This document shows positions 35,373-45,320 of a stretch of DNA of 64,000 nt, one piece after another. The position numbers were made by a program, and so were the translations under genes. Positions within the stretch are counted from its first letter, which is position 1; each line of letters begins with the position of its first letter. Under the pieces are notes generated by a model, which saw only the letters and a program-made list of their open reading frames with translations, was not told the origin of the DNA and did no database searches. Origin of the DNA: Isoetes taiwanensis (lineage: Eukaryota; Streptophyta; Lycopodiopsida; Isoetales; Isoetaceae); assembly GCA_021234155.1 (NCBI GenBank), contig JAJEKV010000071.1:1687138-1751137 (forward strand). The letters run 5' to 3'.

Positions 35373-36934
35373 TCTTTTCCACAATCAAGATTGCACTTCT
35401 AACTTAAATACTTACCATAGTATACATCTGGCCTCTGTGAAAATATTCTATCACAATAAAAAAAGCTCTATCTTAGCACCAGCAAGTTAAGCCTTGGTTA
35501 AATTATCATGGGGATCCAATGCTAGTAATCTTCTGTTGTGGGTTAGCCACGTTTTCCTTAGACTCCAGATTTTTCTTCAGTCACTGCCAAGGCTCAACGT
35601 ACAAGGCTCATGTACGTTGGCACCACTTCCTCAAAATTCTAACTTACCTCAAACCTTTTTTTGCATGCTATTTGAATATTGCCAGGTGCCCCCAAAACGT
35701 TACAGTACCATTCTAGAGCCCTCCAACCGTGCAAGAGAACAGCACTTCATTTTAACACTTCATTTTATAGCCATGCAAAAAGAATGACAACATAAAAAAA
35801 TGCTTTGGGGAAGGAATTGCAGTCAAGGTAGCTTTGGCAAAGTGCATGCATCAAACCTAAGACAGCCGGTGATCTTTGGCATGTTGTATTTTTGCCATCA
35901 AAGTACGGTCATGATATCGAAGTTTATTTGGAGGATTGGTAAGGATGATTCTTCTGATTTGAGGTTGTTGAGGCAGTCAATTCAACGTTTCCCTCCATTG
36001 TGGTTGGCTTCTATGGTTGATATGGAAGAGGAGGAGATTGTATATCTTTAAGGGCATGGACACTGCAGATGGGATTCTTTTTCATTGGATACAAAAAAAG
36101 ATTGTTATGACTTATAATTGCCCTTCTCTTGATCAAGAGAAGAAAGTGATTTGGAATATTTACCTTCAGATGCATTCTTATACATAGACATGTGGTTGTG
36201 CTCATTTAGATCACTTTGTCGGCTGGGGTTAGAGACCTTTGCATTTTAATTTGTTATAGATTTTTTTATTTTTATTTTTATTTTTATTTTTTTTAATTGA
36301 TATGCTTTACACCTTGTTGATAGGTTGTGCACCCATGGTGCATTGAGAGGTCCTTGAGAAAAAACTCTCAGCAAATGTGCATACTTGAATTTGTTTTCCA
36401 CTTGGTGGCTAAGACGAGACAAAATTTTCCATGGCTCTCACGTGAACTTGTTTTTTACTTGTTGGTGACAAAGGCATCCACCCTATGAACTTGTTTTTTA
36501 TTTGATGCATCTAGGTGCATTGAATATACTTTCTATCCCTGTTTATTTTATATAGCCGTATGAAATGCATGGTTGCCAAGTGGTGGCCTATGCCTTTTGT
36601 AGCTTGCATGCACTCTAGCTACTTTTCTCACGTTGGATATGGCAAAAAGGGATCTACATAAGTAGGATTCACATGCATGAATTATAAGGCACTGTTCGTT
36701 GCCACAATATCCTTTTAGCTTAATGTATCTTGAATATACATGCATGCATGTTTGCCATACGTTAGCATTTCCTTTGCACTAACCATAATGTTATATAGAT
36801 GGCTCTACATAGGTACATTTTATATGCAATGCAGGATACAAAAAGATGGAGAAATCATTTGAAGAAGGGCTTATCACTTTGGAAGGGTTTGTTTCCCAAA
36901 TACAAGGTATTTTGTGAACTTTTTGAACGAAGGT
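35373..36934. other. Gene 1 upstream flank, no gene seen
   Basis: Holds the presumed promoter of gene 1 (transcription towards lower coordinates). A segment at about 35960-36250 is a dispersed repeat also present at 43610-43890 and 51895-52165. A pyrimidine-rich T run lies at about 36255-36295. Confidence 0.5.
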
Positions 36935-36973
36935 CAAGGGGACCGGTTATAAACCGAGAGGACCCAATGTACC
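36935..36973 (+). repeat. 5' third of the 120-nt structured repeat, copy C
   Basis: CAAGGGGACCGGTTATAAAC and then CGAGAGGACCCAATGTACC match the first third of the 120-nt unit at 45201-45320, then break off exactly where TGTGACGCTCCC begins. This marks the right boundary of duplication copy 1. Confidence 0.75.
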
Positions 36974-37408
36974 TGTGACGCTCCCCATCTGCCGTATACT
37001 CCACGGAATCTCGCAGTCTTTGGAATGTGCTGTATTCCTTGTTTGTGTAAGTGAAGAAGGAGAAACTACAAATGGCTGAGGTAGTCTGTTTCGAAAAATT
37101 TGCTGAGGTCGAGCCTTTGTAGTGTCAGGGGATGGTACAAATGGTGGTGGAAGATTGCTACGTGCAACAGGTGAGGCTGTGAAAGGAGGTGGCAGCCGGT
37201 TTCCTACTGGACTTGGAGAGGGTTGGAAAGGTGGTGGCAGTCTACTAGTTATTGGACTCGGAGTGTCTTCGAGAAGCAAGAAAGACCTTGTCGAGGTAGG
37301 AGTTGAAGAAGCATCTCCGTCTTGTGTTCCATCTGAAGTAGAGGTACTTGGGCAAACAAAGGGTGGTGGAAGTTTGTTCACGAAGCGGTTAACCATGTTA
37401 AACAACTG
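36947..37408 (-). CDS. Proline-rich exon with RLPPPF repeats
   Basis: After a good acceptor on the minus strand (TTTTTTGCAG, complement of 37409-37418) the exon reads LFNMVNRFVNKLPPPFVCPS. It holds five copies of a [RNK]LP[PQ]PF motif followed by two variable residues and SP: KLPPPFVCPS, RLPPPFQPSP, RLPPPFTASP, NLPPPFVPSP, RLPQPFVVSP, spaced by serine and threonine-rich linkers. It stops at 36947. The last residues (SVTGTLGPLGL) come from the TGTGACGCTCCC and copy C sequence, so the native end is probably lost. The pattern looks like a low-complexity scaffold or adaptor-binding tail. No family is recognised. It is divergent from the ParB-like gene. Confidence 0.45.
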   Translation of the reverse strand, partial: QLFNMVNRFVNKLPPPFVCPSTSTSDGTQDGDASSTPTSTRSFLLLEDTPSPITSRLPPPFQPSPSPVGNRLPPPFTASPVARSNLPPPFVPSPDTTKARPQQIFRNRLPQPFVVSPSSLTQTRNTAHSKDCEIPWSIRQMGSVTGTLGPLGL

Positions 37409-37477
37409 CAAAAAATTGTGGACTTGTTAGTAACTCACAAGTCTGTTGGACTAATGATATTCGAGAATACAAATGCT

Positions 37478-38190
37478 ATTCCGGAATACTATTTTGTGTG
37501 TAGCATTTGTTGTGTGTGTGCATGGACGCTATTCCAGAATACACTTGTCCAGAGTGTTTGGACAAGACGTATTCCGCATCACATAGAAAAACACAACTGC
37601 CAGTGGCCTACCTTTAAAAAGGAAATTTGAGCGCCTCAGTTGCGTATTCCGCTTTGAGAGTTCTAGTCGCCAGCCCGAGCGCCTTCCGACCTATATTGAT
37701 TTGCTGTATTCCGATTTACATAGCGAAAATAATGGACAGGTAAGCATGTAAAGTACATAGTACGTCTTTCGTGTGTTTCCTGATTTACTTTAGTAGGGCA
37801 AAGTTATTCTCATCGTATTTTATTACCTGAAAGTCCTGCGCTAAGACAGCTCTGATGTAGATTGCTATGCCACCGTGGCCTCGCCCGGCACCTGGGTTTT
37901 TTGCATTGCTCCGGAATACACTTTGCCCTCCGCCAATACACCTTGCCCTTCAGGCGAAGTGCAAAGTGTATTCCGGAATACACTTTGCCTGACTTATTGA
38001 AAACGCTTGTTTTTTTAGCCTAAACATACCACTTTTTAGCTTAAACAGACCACTTTTTAGGTTAAACATACCACTTTTTAGTCCAATTAAAGCATGAAAA
38101 ATCGAGTTAGAGCGACAATGCTTTCGCTTGTTTTCCTGTCTTTTGCAGGCCTTTAGGGCAGAAGATTAGGAAATCTTATTCTGGAATACA
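37478..38190. promoter_or_regulatory. Cluster of GTATTCCGGAATAC palindromes
   Basis: Dyads TATTCCGGAATA at 37478-37489, TATTCCAGAATA at 37530-37541 and TATTCTGGAATA at 38178-38189. A perfect 28-bp palindrome at 37961-37988 has half-site GCAAAGTGTATTCC. A half-copy CCGGAATACACTTTGCC lies at 37911-37927 and a variant CAATACACCTTGCCC follows it. Isolated GTATTCCG half-sites occur at about 37569, 37643 and 37705. They fill the space between the divergent RLPPPF exon and the ParB-like gene. Protein-binding iterons, element ends or a hairpin origin are possible; function is inference. Confidence 0.6.
38023..38086 (+). repeat. Three 21-22 bp tandem units
   Basis: TAAACATACCACTTTTTAG is repeated three times, the middle one with CAGACC. 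It sits just before the first coding exon of the ParB-like gene. Confidence 0.85.
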
Positions 38191-38236
38191 GTTTTCGTCC
38201 CATTTGATATCTTAACATTGTTGTTTTAAACGTTTC

Positions 38237-39740
38237 AGTGGCAGGCAAGAAGGAAGCAAGAGGGCACCAAAAAAAAACTCTTAAGCTCAGGCAGCCACAC
38301 CCAATGAAACAGACCGCTGACACGGACGAGCCTGCTATTTATGAAAACTTTCAAACGCAATGGTTCATAACCAGGGGTGCAGGCGGTAAATATAGCACAC
38401 TGACGTTTCTACATGTCTGCAAGAGTGTTGGGAATAAACGGTACGCGGACTCCGAGTTTCTTAACCTGGGGACAATAAAAGAAGTCTCCGAGGTTGCCGG
38501 ACAAGGAGGTCAGGCGGGGAGGCTATCCTTCAAGACATCCCAGGGATTCATTGTCGTAGACATCGCAAGCTTCAGAATTATCAGAGTGCAACCACAGCCA
38601 CTGTACAAATTCATTTCTCACTATCGGACCAAACGAAGCCTGGCTACAATAATTAGACAGGTTTGTTCTAGTACGAGCGAGGACTTTCCTGTCAGTGAGT
38701 CCGAGCAATCAGATGGAGGAAGATCACAATCATCACCTTCTACTAGTACTTCTGGGAGGGAAACAGATGGAGGTTCGGAAGAAGAAGAAGAAGCGGAAAA
38801 CCCCCCAGAGCAACCAAAGAAACTTAGCAGGCCAAGAGACACCATACCCTCTAAGGAACCAAAGAAGCGGAAAGTACAGCAGCTGGAAATTGCAGAAATC
38901 CCCGAGGAAAGCTCAAAAAAATAAAAGGGAAAAGGAAAGGCTCCCGGGGTAGCAATAAAAGAAAAGAAGGTAGAATGGAGGTAATAAACAGAGAGAAATC
39001 TGTACAAGGGGTGATCTATCTTCCTGTGACTTGCATGAAGATGCCCCCGAAGAATGAAGCTGGTGAAAGGCCGCTTCAGGTTCGAAAAATTTATGTCGAC
39101 CACTTAAGAAACCTGAAGGACAGAATTAGGAGCAATCCAAATGCTCATGTGGCCCCAATAGTTGTCCTTGTTGACAGGGAGCAATGCAAAACCCCCCAGG
39201 ACTATGACAGAGAAAAGGCAGACACATACACTCACTACGTCTTGGGAGGAAATCATAGCTTCAAGGCAAGAAGGCAGCTGTACAAAGAAAAGAATAACCC
39301 CAGGTACATCTCCGTCATGTGCGCCGTTTACTGTGGTCTCACCAACGAAGAAGCAAAAATCGTTGCCAACACCCACAACACTGACAACGAGTACAAACTA
39401 AAGATGAGCTTCGTCGACAAGATCCGGTTTATGCACATGGAGTATATTATATTTAAAGAAAAATATGGAGAAGATTTAAAGAAACTAGCATACTCTTTAG
39501 AACTGAAGGAAGCATGCGCTGTGGAGTGCTGCCTCAAGTACGATGAGGCTAATAAATGGCAGTCTCTCATACCGCATGACAATTGGCTCCAACTAGCCTT
39601 CAGAGACGACTCTAGCTACTATTCCTGAAGAGACTGTTGACACCAGTAAAGATGAAACAGTGACAACGGAGCAAACTGCAGAGAAAGACAAAGCTGGGAC
39701 GAGCAAACAACATACTGAGGACTTCGATTTAGACCTCTAA
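38237..39740 (+). pseudogene. ParB/sulfiredoxin-fold-like protein gene, frame-broken
   Basis: Coding begins after an acceptor TTTCAG at 38231-38236. A tiny upstream exon ATGGACAG with donor GTAAGC at 37731 is possible but out of phase. Part 1 (to 38924) has an unrecognised domain (YENFQTQWFITRGAGGKYST, LHVCKSVGNKRYADSEFLNL), an acidic serine-rich linker and a basic tract. Part 2 (38975-39628) is ParB-like: LQVRKIYVDHLRNLKDRI, APIVVLVDRE, YVLGGNHSFKARRQL, GLTNEEAKIVANTHN, then a helical C-terminus. These match the ParB order of partial recognition helix, PIVV strand, G-G-x-H-S/R-x-x-A box and deEA..xxxN helix. Part 3 (to TAA at 39738-39740) is an acidic tail ending EDFDLDL. Shifts at the A run near 38915 and near 39610 break it. 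AATAAA at 39810-39815. Confidence 0.6.
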
Positions 39741-39809
39741 CTTATCTTTTGCTAAATTATTTACTATTGGCTAGAAAATACTGCCATATTTGATGTACTG
39801 AAAGAAATT

Positions 39810-39815
39810 AATAAA
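39810..39815 (+). terminator. Polyadenylation signal AATAAA
   Basis: A canonical hexamer 70 bp past the last stop of the ParB-like gene, followed by an A run. Confidence 0.5.
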
Positions 39816-40034
39816 AAAAAGATTCTTATTTTTACGTTTTTTGGATGTCCTCGAATTCCTAGTAATATTCCTGGTGTATTAATGTCTGGAATTTTGCCAT
39901 TTTCAAGTGCTCTTTTCTACAAATGCAAGATCATCACTTCAAAAGAGCCTAAAATGCACGATAAAATATTTTGTTCCACTTGAAATCCCTAACTTCATTT
40001 TTTAAATCCTGGTGTTTTTTTAAGGGAATCTTTG

Positions 40035-40062
40035 AAACGGGAGTGATGCAACACTCCCGTTT
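40035..40062. other. Perfect 11-bp stem hairpin
   Basis: AAACGGGAGTG, loop ATGCAA, CACTCCCGTTT. It lies 22 bp before the left boundary of duplication copy 2, at the right edge of the 3.1-kb block carrying the ParB-like gene. It could be a terminus of that block or a 3' end structure. The stretch 39816-40034 holds nothing else. Confidence 0.7.
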
Positions 40063-41245
40063 AATTTGCAATCGTGTTCCTTCATAAAAAGCAGCCAAAG
40101 ACATCCAAGAGGGCTAGAAGTGAATGGGGCCTGGGTTTACGGTCAGTTGACAGAGATTACATGCAGTTGCGATCATGAGATCTTAGAAATTTTTAAGTCA
40201 AAATTGCATAAATTTTGAGTTTTCACATTAGATGCACTAATAGATCCCTTAGCTTGAAAAGTGGTTTTAATCAGGATGGAGGCTTTAGTAGATCTCTGTT
40301 GTGTATTTTATCTTGATCATTTTTGCATGATGTGCTTAAATTTGTGAAATGTATGGGTAAATGAAGAACTATATGGGTGTAATTAGGAGAAAATGTGAAA
40401 AATGTGCAAATATTGTGGAGGAAGCATGAGAAGGATTATTAATGTGGAACCTATGGATTTAAAGGAGTATTAAAGTCCTTATGAGAATATTTTCAATAGT
40501 TGATAAGCTGATGATGTGTCATGAATCTCTGGAGGAGCATGGTAGTTGCAAGGAGTTTAGATGGCCTAGCTTTGATGTTGAGATGGCAAAATCTAGTGAA
40601 CTTATGGTAGTAAGAATTTGGATCTAAGGTTGAGATATGCCTAGATCTGGTGGCTAGGATCAAGTGCGGTTTTGTTTAAGGGAGCCAAAATTCGTGTAGA
40701 AGGAAGGCCCAATTTTGGAAGATAACATCTGGGCAAAGTTCTTGAAGTTGTGAGTATCTTTCATGATCAGTTGAATATTATCATGTTGAAGTATGATATT
40801 TTGAGTACGATTATGTGGATCTCTTGAACTTTATCTCGATTTCTCTAATCTCAAATAAAATAATGAATTGGTGCAAAAAAGATTATGATGGGATGATTAT
40901 ATGGTGATCTATGATGCCAATAGAGTGAGGCTTAGCCTATCTCATATACCTTGAGATTTGCTTTGGTTCTTTGATCTTTAGTTTTCCTTTGGTTGCATTG
41001 ATCAAGCTAACAATCTCCTTCATCGAAGGCCCATACAAATGCATGTTGCTAGATCAATCTTTATAGCACATACAGATTCATAATGCTACTAATGCACGAA
41101 CACATTTACTTTACCTAGTGCACTAATCCTAGTCTAGCCTAGAATTAGTGCACACTAATGCACTAGTTTGTATTAAGTCTAGCCTATGGAAGGAAGCTTT
41201 GACTCCAAAAATAAGAACAAAATATAGCAAAGGATAGTGTGATAG

Positions 41246-42996
41246 TCATTCTTTTTTCTTGAATAGGTAGTGTGCAAGCATCCAATCTTGACCCTTATTA
41301 AACTTGAACATTTCAGCAGATATGATAAAAAATGTCCTCCAGTAAGCAATCCATTTGTCCTCGTTACTGTTTCCGTAGACCTTTGCAAAGATGGACCTGA
41401 TAGTGTTTACATTCTTGTCGATTCTCTCCGTCCAGAGCTCACTGTTGAGAAACTAGTAAGGTAAGTTTGTTTTAAAAAGAAAAGTTCAATCTTGAGCTTG
41501 GAATTTGAAATTACAATAAAGTGTAAAATGTGCACTCTTCAACATGAAGTGTTCAGTTTGAAAAAGACAAGACAGGATAATATATTCTTGCAATATTGTG
41601 ATTAGTTTTATTCTAACTCTCAAATTTCTCTAATTTTTGTGCTACAAGGAAAATAAGTATCTATAGTTCAAACAACAATGATAAGAAAATTAAAGGAATA
41701 ACAAATTACCATCTTGTACCATTGATAGGCCAGTGGTGAAGTATAGAGACATGGTCCTGGAAATGTAGAAGCAGGTCCTGAGAAGGCACAGTTGCGCCTG
41801 TAAAGAACCACTTGGACATCCAAGTTACCATCTCGTTGTTCGGAGTCTCCTGTTTTGTTCGGTTGTTAGCTAGGCCAGGGGAAAAATAAAACAATGAGAT
41901 ACATGATAAGATTCTTAAGAACCTCATAGTGATAGGGGAAGATCCTGTTGCAGAAGACTTCAATGAACAAGAGCCCATCAGGCTTCATGAATCTGGATAT
42001 CAGTCTCAGCAACTCCTGATAATTCTTCAAATGCTGTTTGGAAAAACGTGAAAGATTTAGGAAGCTTGGTTGAGCCAGTTGGTGAGTTGAGTAAGGACTC
42101 ATAAGTTAACTCATAAGGATTCAAGTGTCACAACCATTGAAAGAGAGACATTAAGAAAAGCCTATATAAGGCAAAATGAAAGTGCTTAAACATTGATTAA
42201 GTTAGTCTACCTCGAACATTTCTATGGACAAAACTCGGTCGTAAGTCTCTCCTGTGTGAAGCTTGGTCACGTCACAGTTTACAGCTGTCACGTTGGATAT
42301 CCCGCGCTTGCTTTAATAATTGAAAATAAAAAAGAGTATATTAAATATAGCTGAAATATCAGAACGAAAATAGCTATAATACCTGCATTCCTGATCGATG
42401 AAATCCTTGTGCATCTTTGAATAGGAGACCGTAGTGATTTTGCTAGAAGGAAACTTGGCAGCGATGAAAAGTGCAAGGGACCCAAATCCACCTCCCAGAT
42501 CCAAAATATTCTGCCCGTCTTGCAGCTGTGCTCTCTGGCAATACAGGTTGAGCATAGCATCCTCTGCTTCATCAATATTAGAGCAGGAGCTCTCAGAAAA
42601 GTACAGAGAGCTGAAACAAACATATAGATAAATAAGTTTAGTATTTTTCAAGAGAGTTAGGTCATGTGAGTACTTATAAGTACCTGTACTTGAGATTCTT
42701 GCCCAGGAGCAGCTTGAAAAACTCAGGGGGCATTTCGTACATTTCCTCGCTAGTGGCGTCCACGTCCAAAGCAATGGGCATTTGTTTGAGAGCTGCAAAA
42801 GGCCATTTAGAATAACAACAAAACAGTTTACTGAAAACCGCTTACAGTTTGCAAAGCTGATGACGTGCTCTTGCTGCTGCTCAGTGCTCATAGCAGAGAC
42901 ATGGTCCATCACAGATTTGAGCATGCTTTTGGCTGTGTCACGGATCACCTGATCCGGCGTGCTCATCAGCACCTCATCTGACCTGAAAAACGCCAT
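41246..42996 (-). CDS. Coclaurine N-methyltransferase-like protein, gene 2
   Basis: Seven exons with the same structure as gene 1: 42996-42846, 42792-42684, 42610-42383, 42310-42211, 42033-41923, 41849-41710, 41441-41246, all GT-AG, open for 344 codons. It ends HYLFKKKE, close to the usual family end (LFKKK), and keeps the tryptophan in IAYWRTFF, unlike gene 1. Motif I is the same ILDLGGGFGSL. Exon 6 is 12 bp shorter, so PINGYHLAQS becomes PINGTR. That removes four residues net from the conserved segment after the HHWPING motif, which in the family lines the active-site side. Both copies lie on the same strand about 6.2 kb apart from end to start of transcription units. Either may work, each with a different lesion. 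Confidence 0.87.
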
Positions 42997-43337
42997 TCTT
43001 TTCCACAATCCAGATTGCACTTCTAACTTAAATACTTACCATAGTATACATCTGGCCTCTGTGAAAATATTCTATCACAATAAAAAAAGCTCTATCTTAG
43101 CACCAGCAAGTTAAGCCTTGGTTAAATTATCATGGGGATTCAATGCTAGTAATCTTCTGTTGTGGGTTAGCCACGTTTTCCTTAGACTCCAGATTTTTCT
43201 TCAGTCACTGCCAAGGCCCAACGTACAAGGCTCATGTACGTTGGCACCACTTCCTCAAAATTCTAACTTACCTCAAACCTTTTTTTGCATGCTATTTGAA
43301 TATTGCCAGGTGCCCCCAAAACGTTGCAGTACCATCT

Positions 43338-43486
43338 AGAGCCCTCCAACCGTGCAAGAGAACAGCACTTCATTTTATAGCCATTGCAAAAGAAGCCCTC
43401 CAACCACTTCATTTTATAGCCATTGCAAAAGAAGCCCTCCAACCGTGCAAGAGAACGACACTTCATTTTATAGCCATGCAAAAGAA
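43338..43486. repeat. Minisatellite expansion in copy 2
   Basis: The unit CACTTCATTTTATAGCCAT plus GCAAAAGAAGCCCTCCAACC is present three times. The matching place in copy 1 (about 35725-35790) has one unit and a partial. Confidence 0.85.
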
Positions 43487-44601
43487 CGGCAACATAAAAA
43501 AATGCTTTGGGGAAGGAATTGCAGTCAAGGTAGCTTTGGCAAAGTGCATGCATCAAACCTAAGGCAGCTGGTGATCTTGGCATGTTGGATTTTATGATTC
43601 TTCTGATTTGAGGTTGTTGAGGCAGTCAATTCAACGTTTCCCTCCAATGTGGTTGGCTTCTATGGTTGAATTGGAAGAGGACGAGATTGTATAGCTTTAA
43701 GGGCATGGACACTGCAGATGGGATTCTTTTTCATTGGATACAGAAAAAGATTGTTATGGCTTATAATTGCCCTTCTCTTGATCAAGAGAAGAAAGTGATT
43801 TGGAATATTTACCTTCAGATGCATTCTTATGCATAGACATGTGGTTGTGCTCAGTTAGATCACTTTGTCGGCTGGGGTTAGAGACCTTTGCATTTTATTT
43901 TGTTATAGATTTTTTTTTTATTTTTTATTTTTTTTAATTGATATGCTTTACACCTTGTTGATCCCATGGTGCATTGAGAGGTCCTTGAGAAAAAACTCTC
44001 AGCAAATGTGCATACTTGAATTTGTTTTTCACTTGGTGGCTAAGACGAGACAAAATTTTCCATGGCTCTCACATGAACTTGTTTTTTACTTGTTGGTGAC
44101 AAAGGCATCCACCCTATGAACTTGTTTTTTATTTGATGTATCTAGGTGCATTGAATATCCATGCATACTTTACACTTTTTATCCCTGTTTATTTTATATA
44201 GCCGTATGAAATGCATGGTTGCCAAGTGGTGGCCTATGCCTTTTGTAGCTTGCATGCACTCTAGCTACTTTTCTCACGTTGGATATGGCAAAAAGGGATC
44301 TACATAAGTAGGATTCACATGCATGAATTATAAGGCACTGTTCGTTGCCACAATATCCTTTTAGCTGTATGTATCTTGAATATACATGCATGCATGTTTG
44401 CCATAAGTTAGCATTTCCTTTGCACTAACCATAATGTTATATAGAAGCCATGACAAAGATGGCTCTACATAGGTACATTTTATATGCAATGCAGGATACA
44501 AAAAGATGGAGAAATCATTTGAAGAAGGGCTTATCACTTTGGAAGGGTTTGTTTCCCAAATATAAGGTATTTTGTGAACTTTTTGAACGAAGGTCAAGGG
44601 G

Positions 44602-45200
44602 AAAATACCCGATGGCTAATTATGGTGTAGGATATCAGCAGCAGGTTACTATCATTTACCTTTGTTGCCTTAAACAGTTTCGTTGCCTTAAAATGTTTCT
44701 GACCTAGCACAGCCGCTTCCTTTTGGCGTTGTTCTATCTTCCATGAAGCCGCTTCAAGCTCAACCATATGCCAAATTTATCTTATACTCCATTTCCTTGT
44801 ATCTGATAGAGGCGCATGTGGCCTTACAAAATGCTTTGACTATTACACATGGTATTCATGCTACTAGAAACAGGTACTAAATTACACTTCATTTTATCTC
44901 ATTGATTCGATTATCTAGAAATATGCTCTGTGGCTACTAGTAGAGATGTACAGTTTTATAAAAATGCTATGAGCACTTGGCTTTTTAAGCTATTCTTTGT
45001 CATAACTTGTTGAAGATTTTGAACTGGTTTATGAACTATTTCCTTCACTTAACTGCACTATTGCACACATTTTTTGTAGTAGAACCAGTCCCTAGCACTT
45101 GTTTATCTATGCTCTAAGCCTATAGATAGTTTGTCTTTACTCAATTTGTGTTCAATATCCTATCCATTTTCTGTATATTCTAACTTTGGGCAAAGGGTTA
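44602..45200 (+). other. Unassigned; possible short exon 44712-44874
   Basis: One frame reads LPFGVVLSSMKPLQAQPYAK, then LYLIEAHVALQNALTITHGI and HATRNR, before a GTACTAAAT donor-like site. There is no family match and no partner exon that I can see, so support is weak. Confidence 0.25.
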
Positions 45201-45320
45201 CAAAGGGTGATCGGTTATAAACCGAGAGGACCCAATGTACCTTTTGGCCCTTGCTTTATTACCCTTATCAGGCTAACAAAGTATTGTTTGGCTGCAGGTA
45301 CGGGTCCTCTCTTCCCTTTG
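45201..45320. ncRNA. 120-nt sequence with conserved fold, copy A
   Basis: Closing stem CAAAGGG (45201-45207) with CCCTTTG (45314-45320). Small hairpin CGGTT-ATA-AACCG (45212-45224). Long stem GAGAGGACCC (45224-45233) with GGGTCCTCTC (45302-45311), extended by GTACC (45237-45241) with GGTAC (45297-45301). Apical hairpin GCTAACAA (45272-45279) with TTGTTTGGC (45284-45292). Copy B at 57441-57560 is also 120 nt and changes both sides of at least five pairs. Transcription and orientation are unknown, so the ncRNA type is provisional. It could instead be a fold-back element. Confidence 0.5.

Larger units (their letters stand above)
32080..36940. repeat. Segmental duplication, copy 1
   Basis: Nearly collinear with 40084-44601, from TCATAAAAAGCA to ACGAAGGTCAAGGGG, with scattered substitutions and small indels. 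It contains methyltransferase gene 1 and its flanks. It is longer than copy 2 mainly because of a 375-bp L1-like insert at 32556-32929. The order copy 1, 3.1 kb of unrelated sequence, copy 2 in the same orientation indicates a tandem duplication. Confidence 0.95.
40084..44601. repeat. Segmental duplication, copy 2
   Basis: Collinear with 32080-36940 and in the same orientation; contains methyltransferase gene 2. It lacks the L1 insert of copy 1. It carries a local expansion at about 43338-43486 and a shortened segment near 43590. After 44601 it continues into sequence not present next to copy 1. Confidence 0.95.

Noticed and set aside
40035-40062. Helitron 3' end
   Set aside because: The hairpin fits, but there is no CTRR terminus, no TC start at the other side and no Rep/helicase sequence.
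45201-45320. TPP riboswitch on the minus strand of the 120-nt unit
   Set aside because: CCTGATAAGGGTAAT resembles part of the TPP aptamer, but the CTGAGA and GGGGTGC parts are absent and copy B loses the resemblance (GCATGATGATGG).
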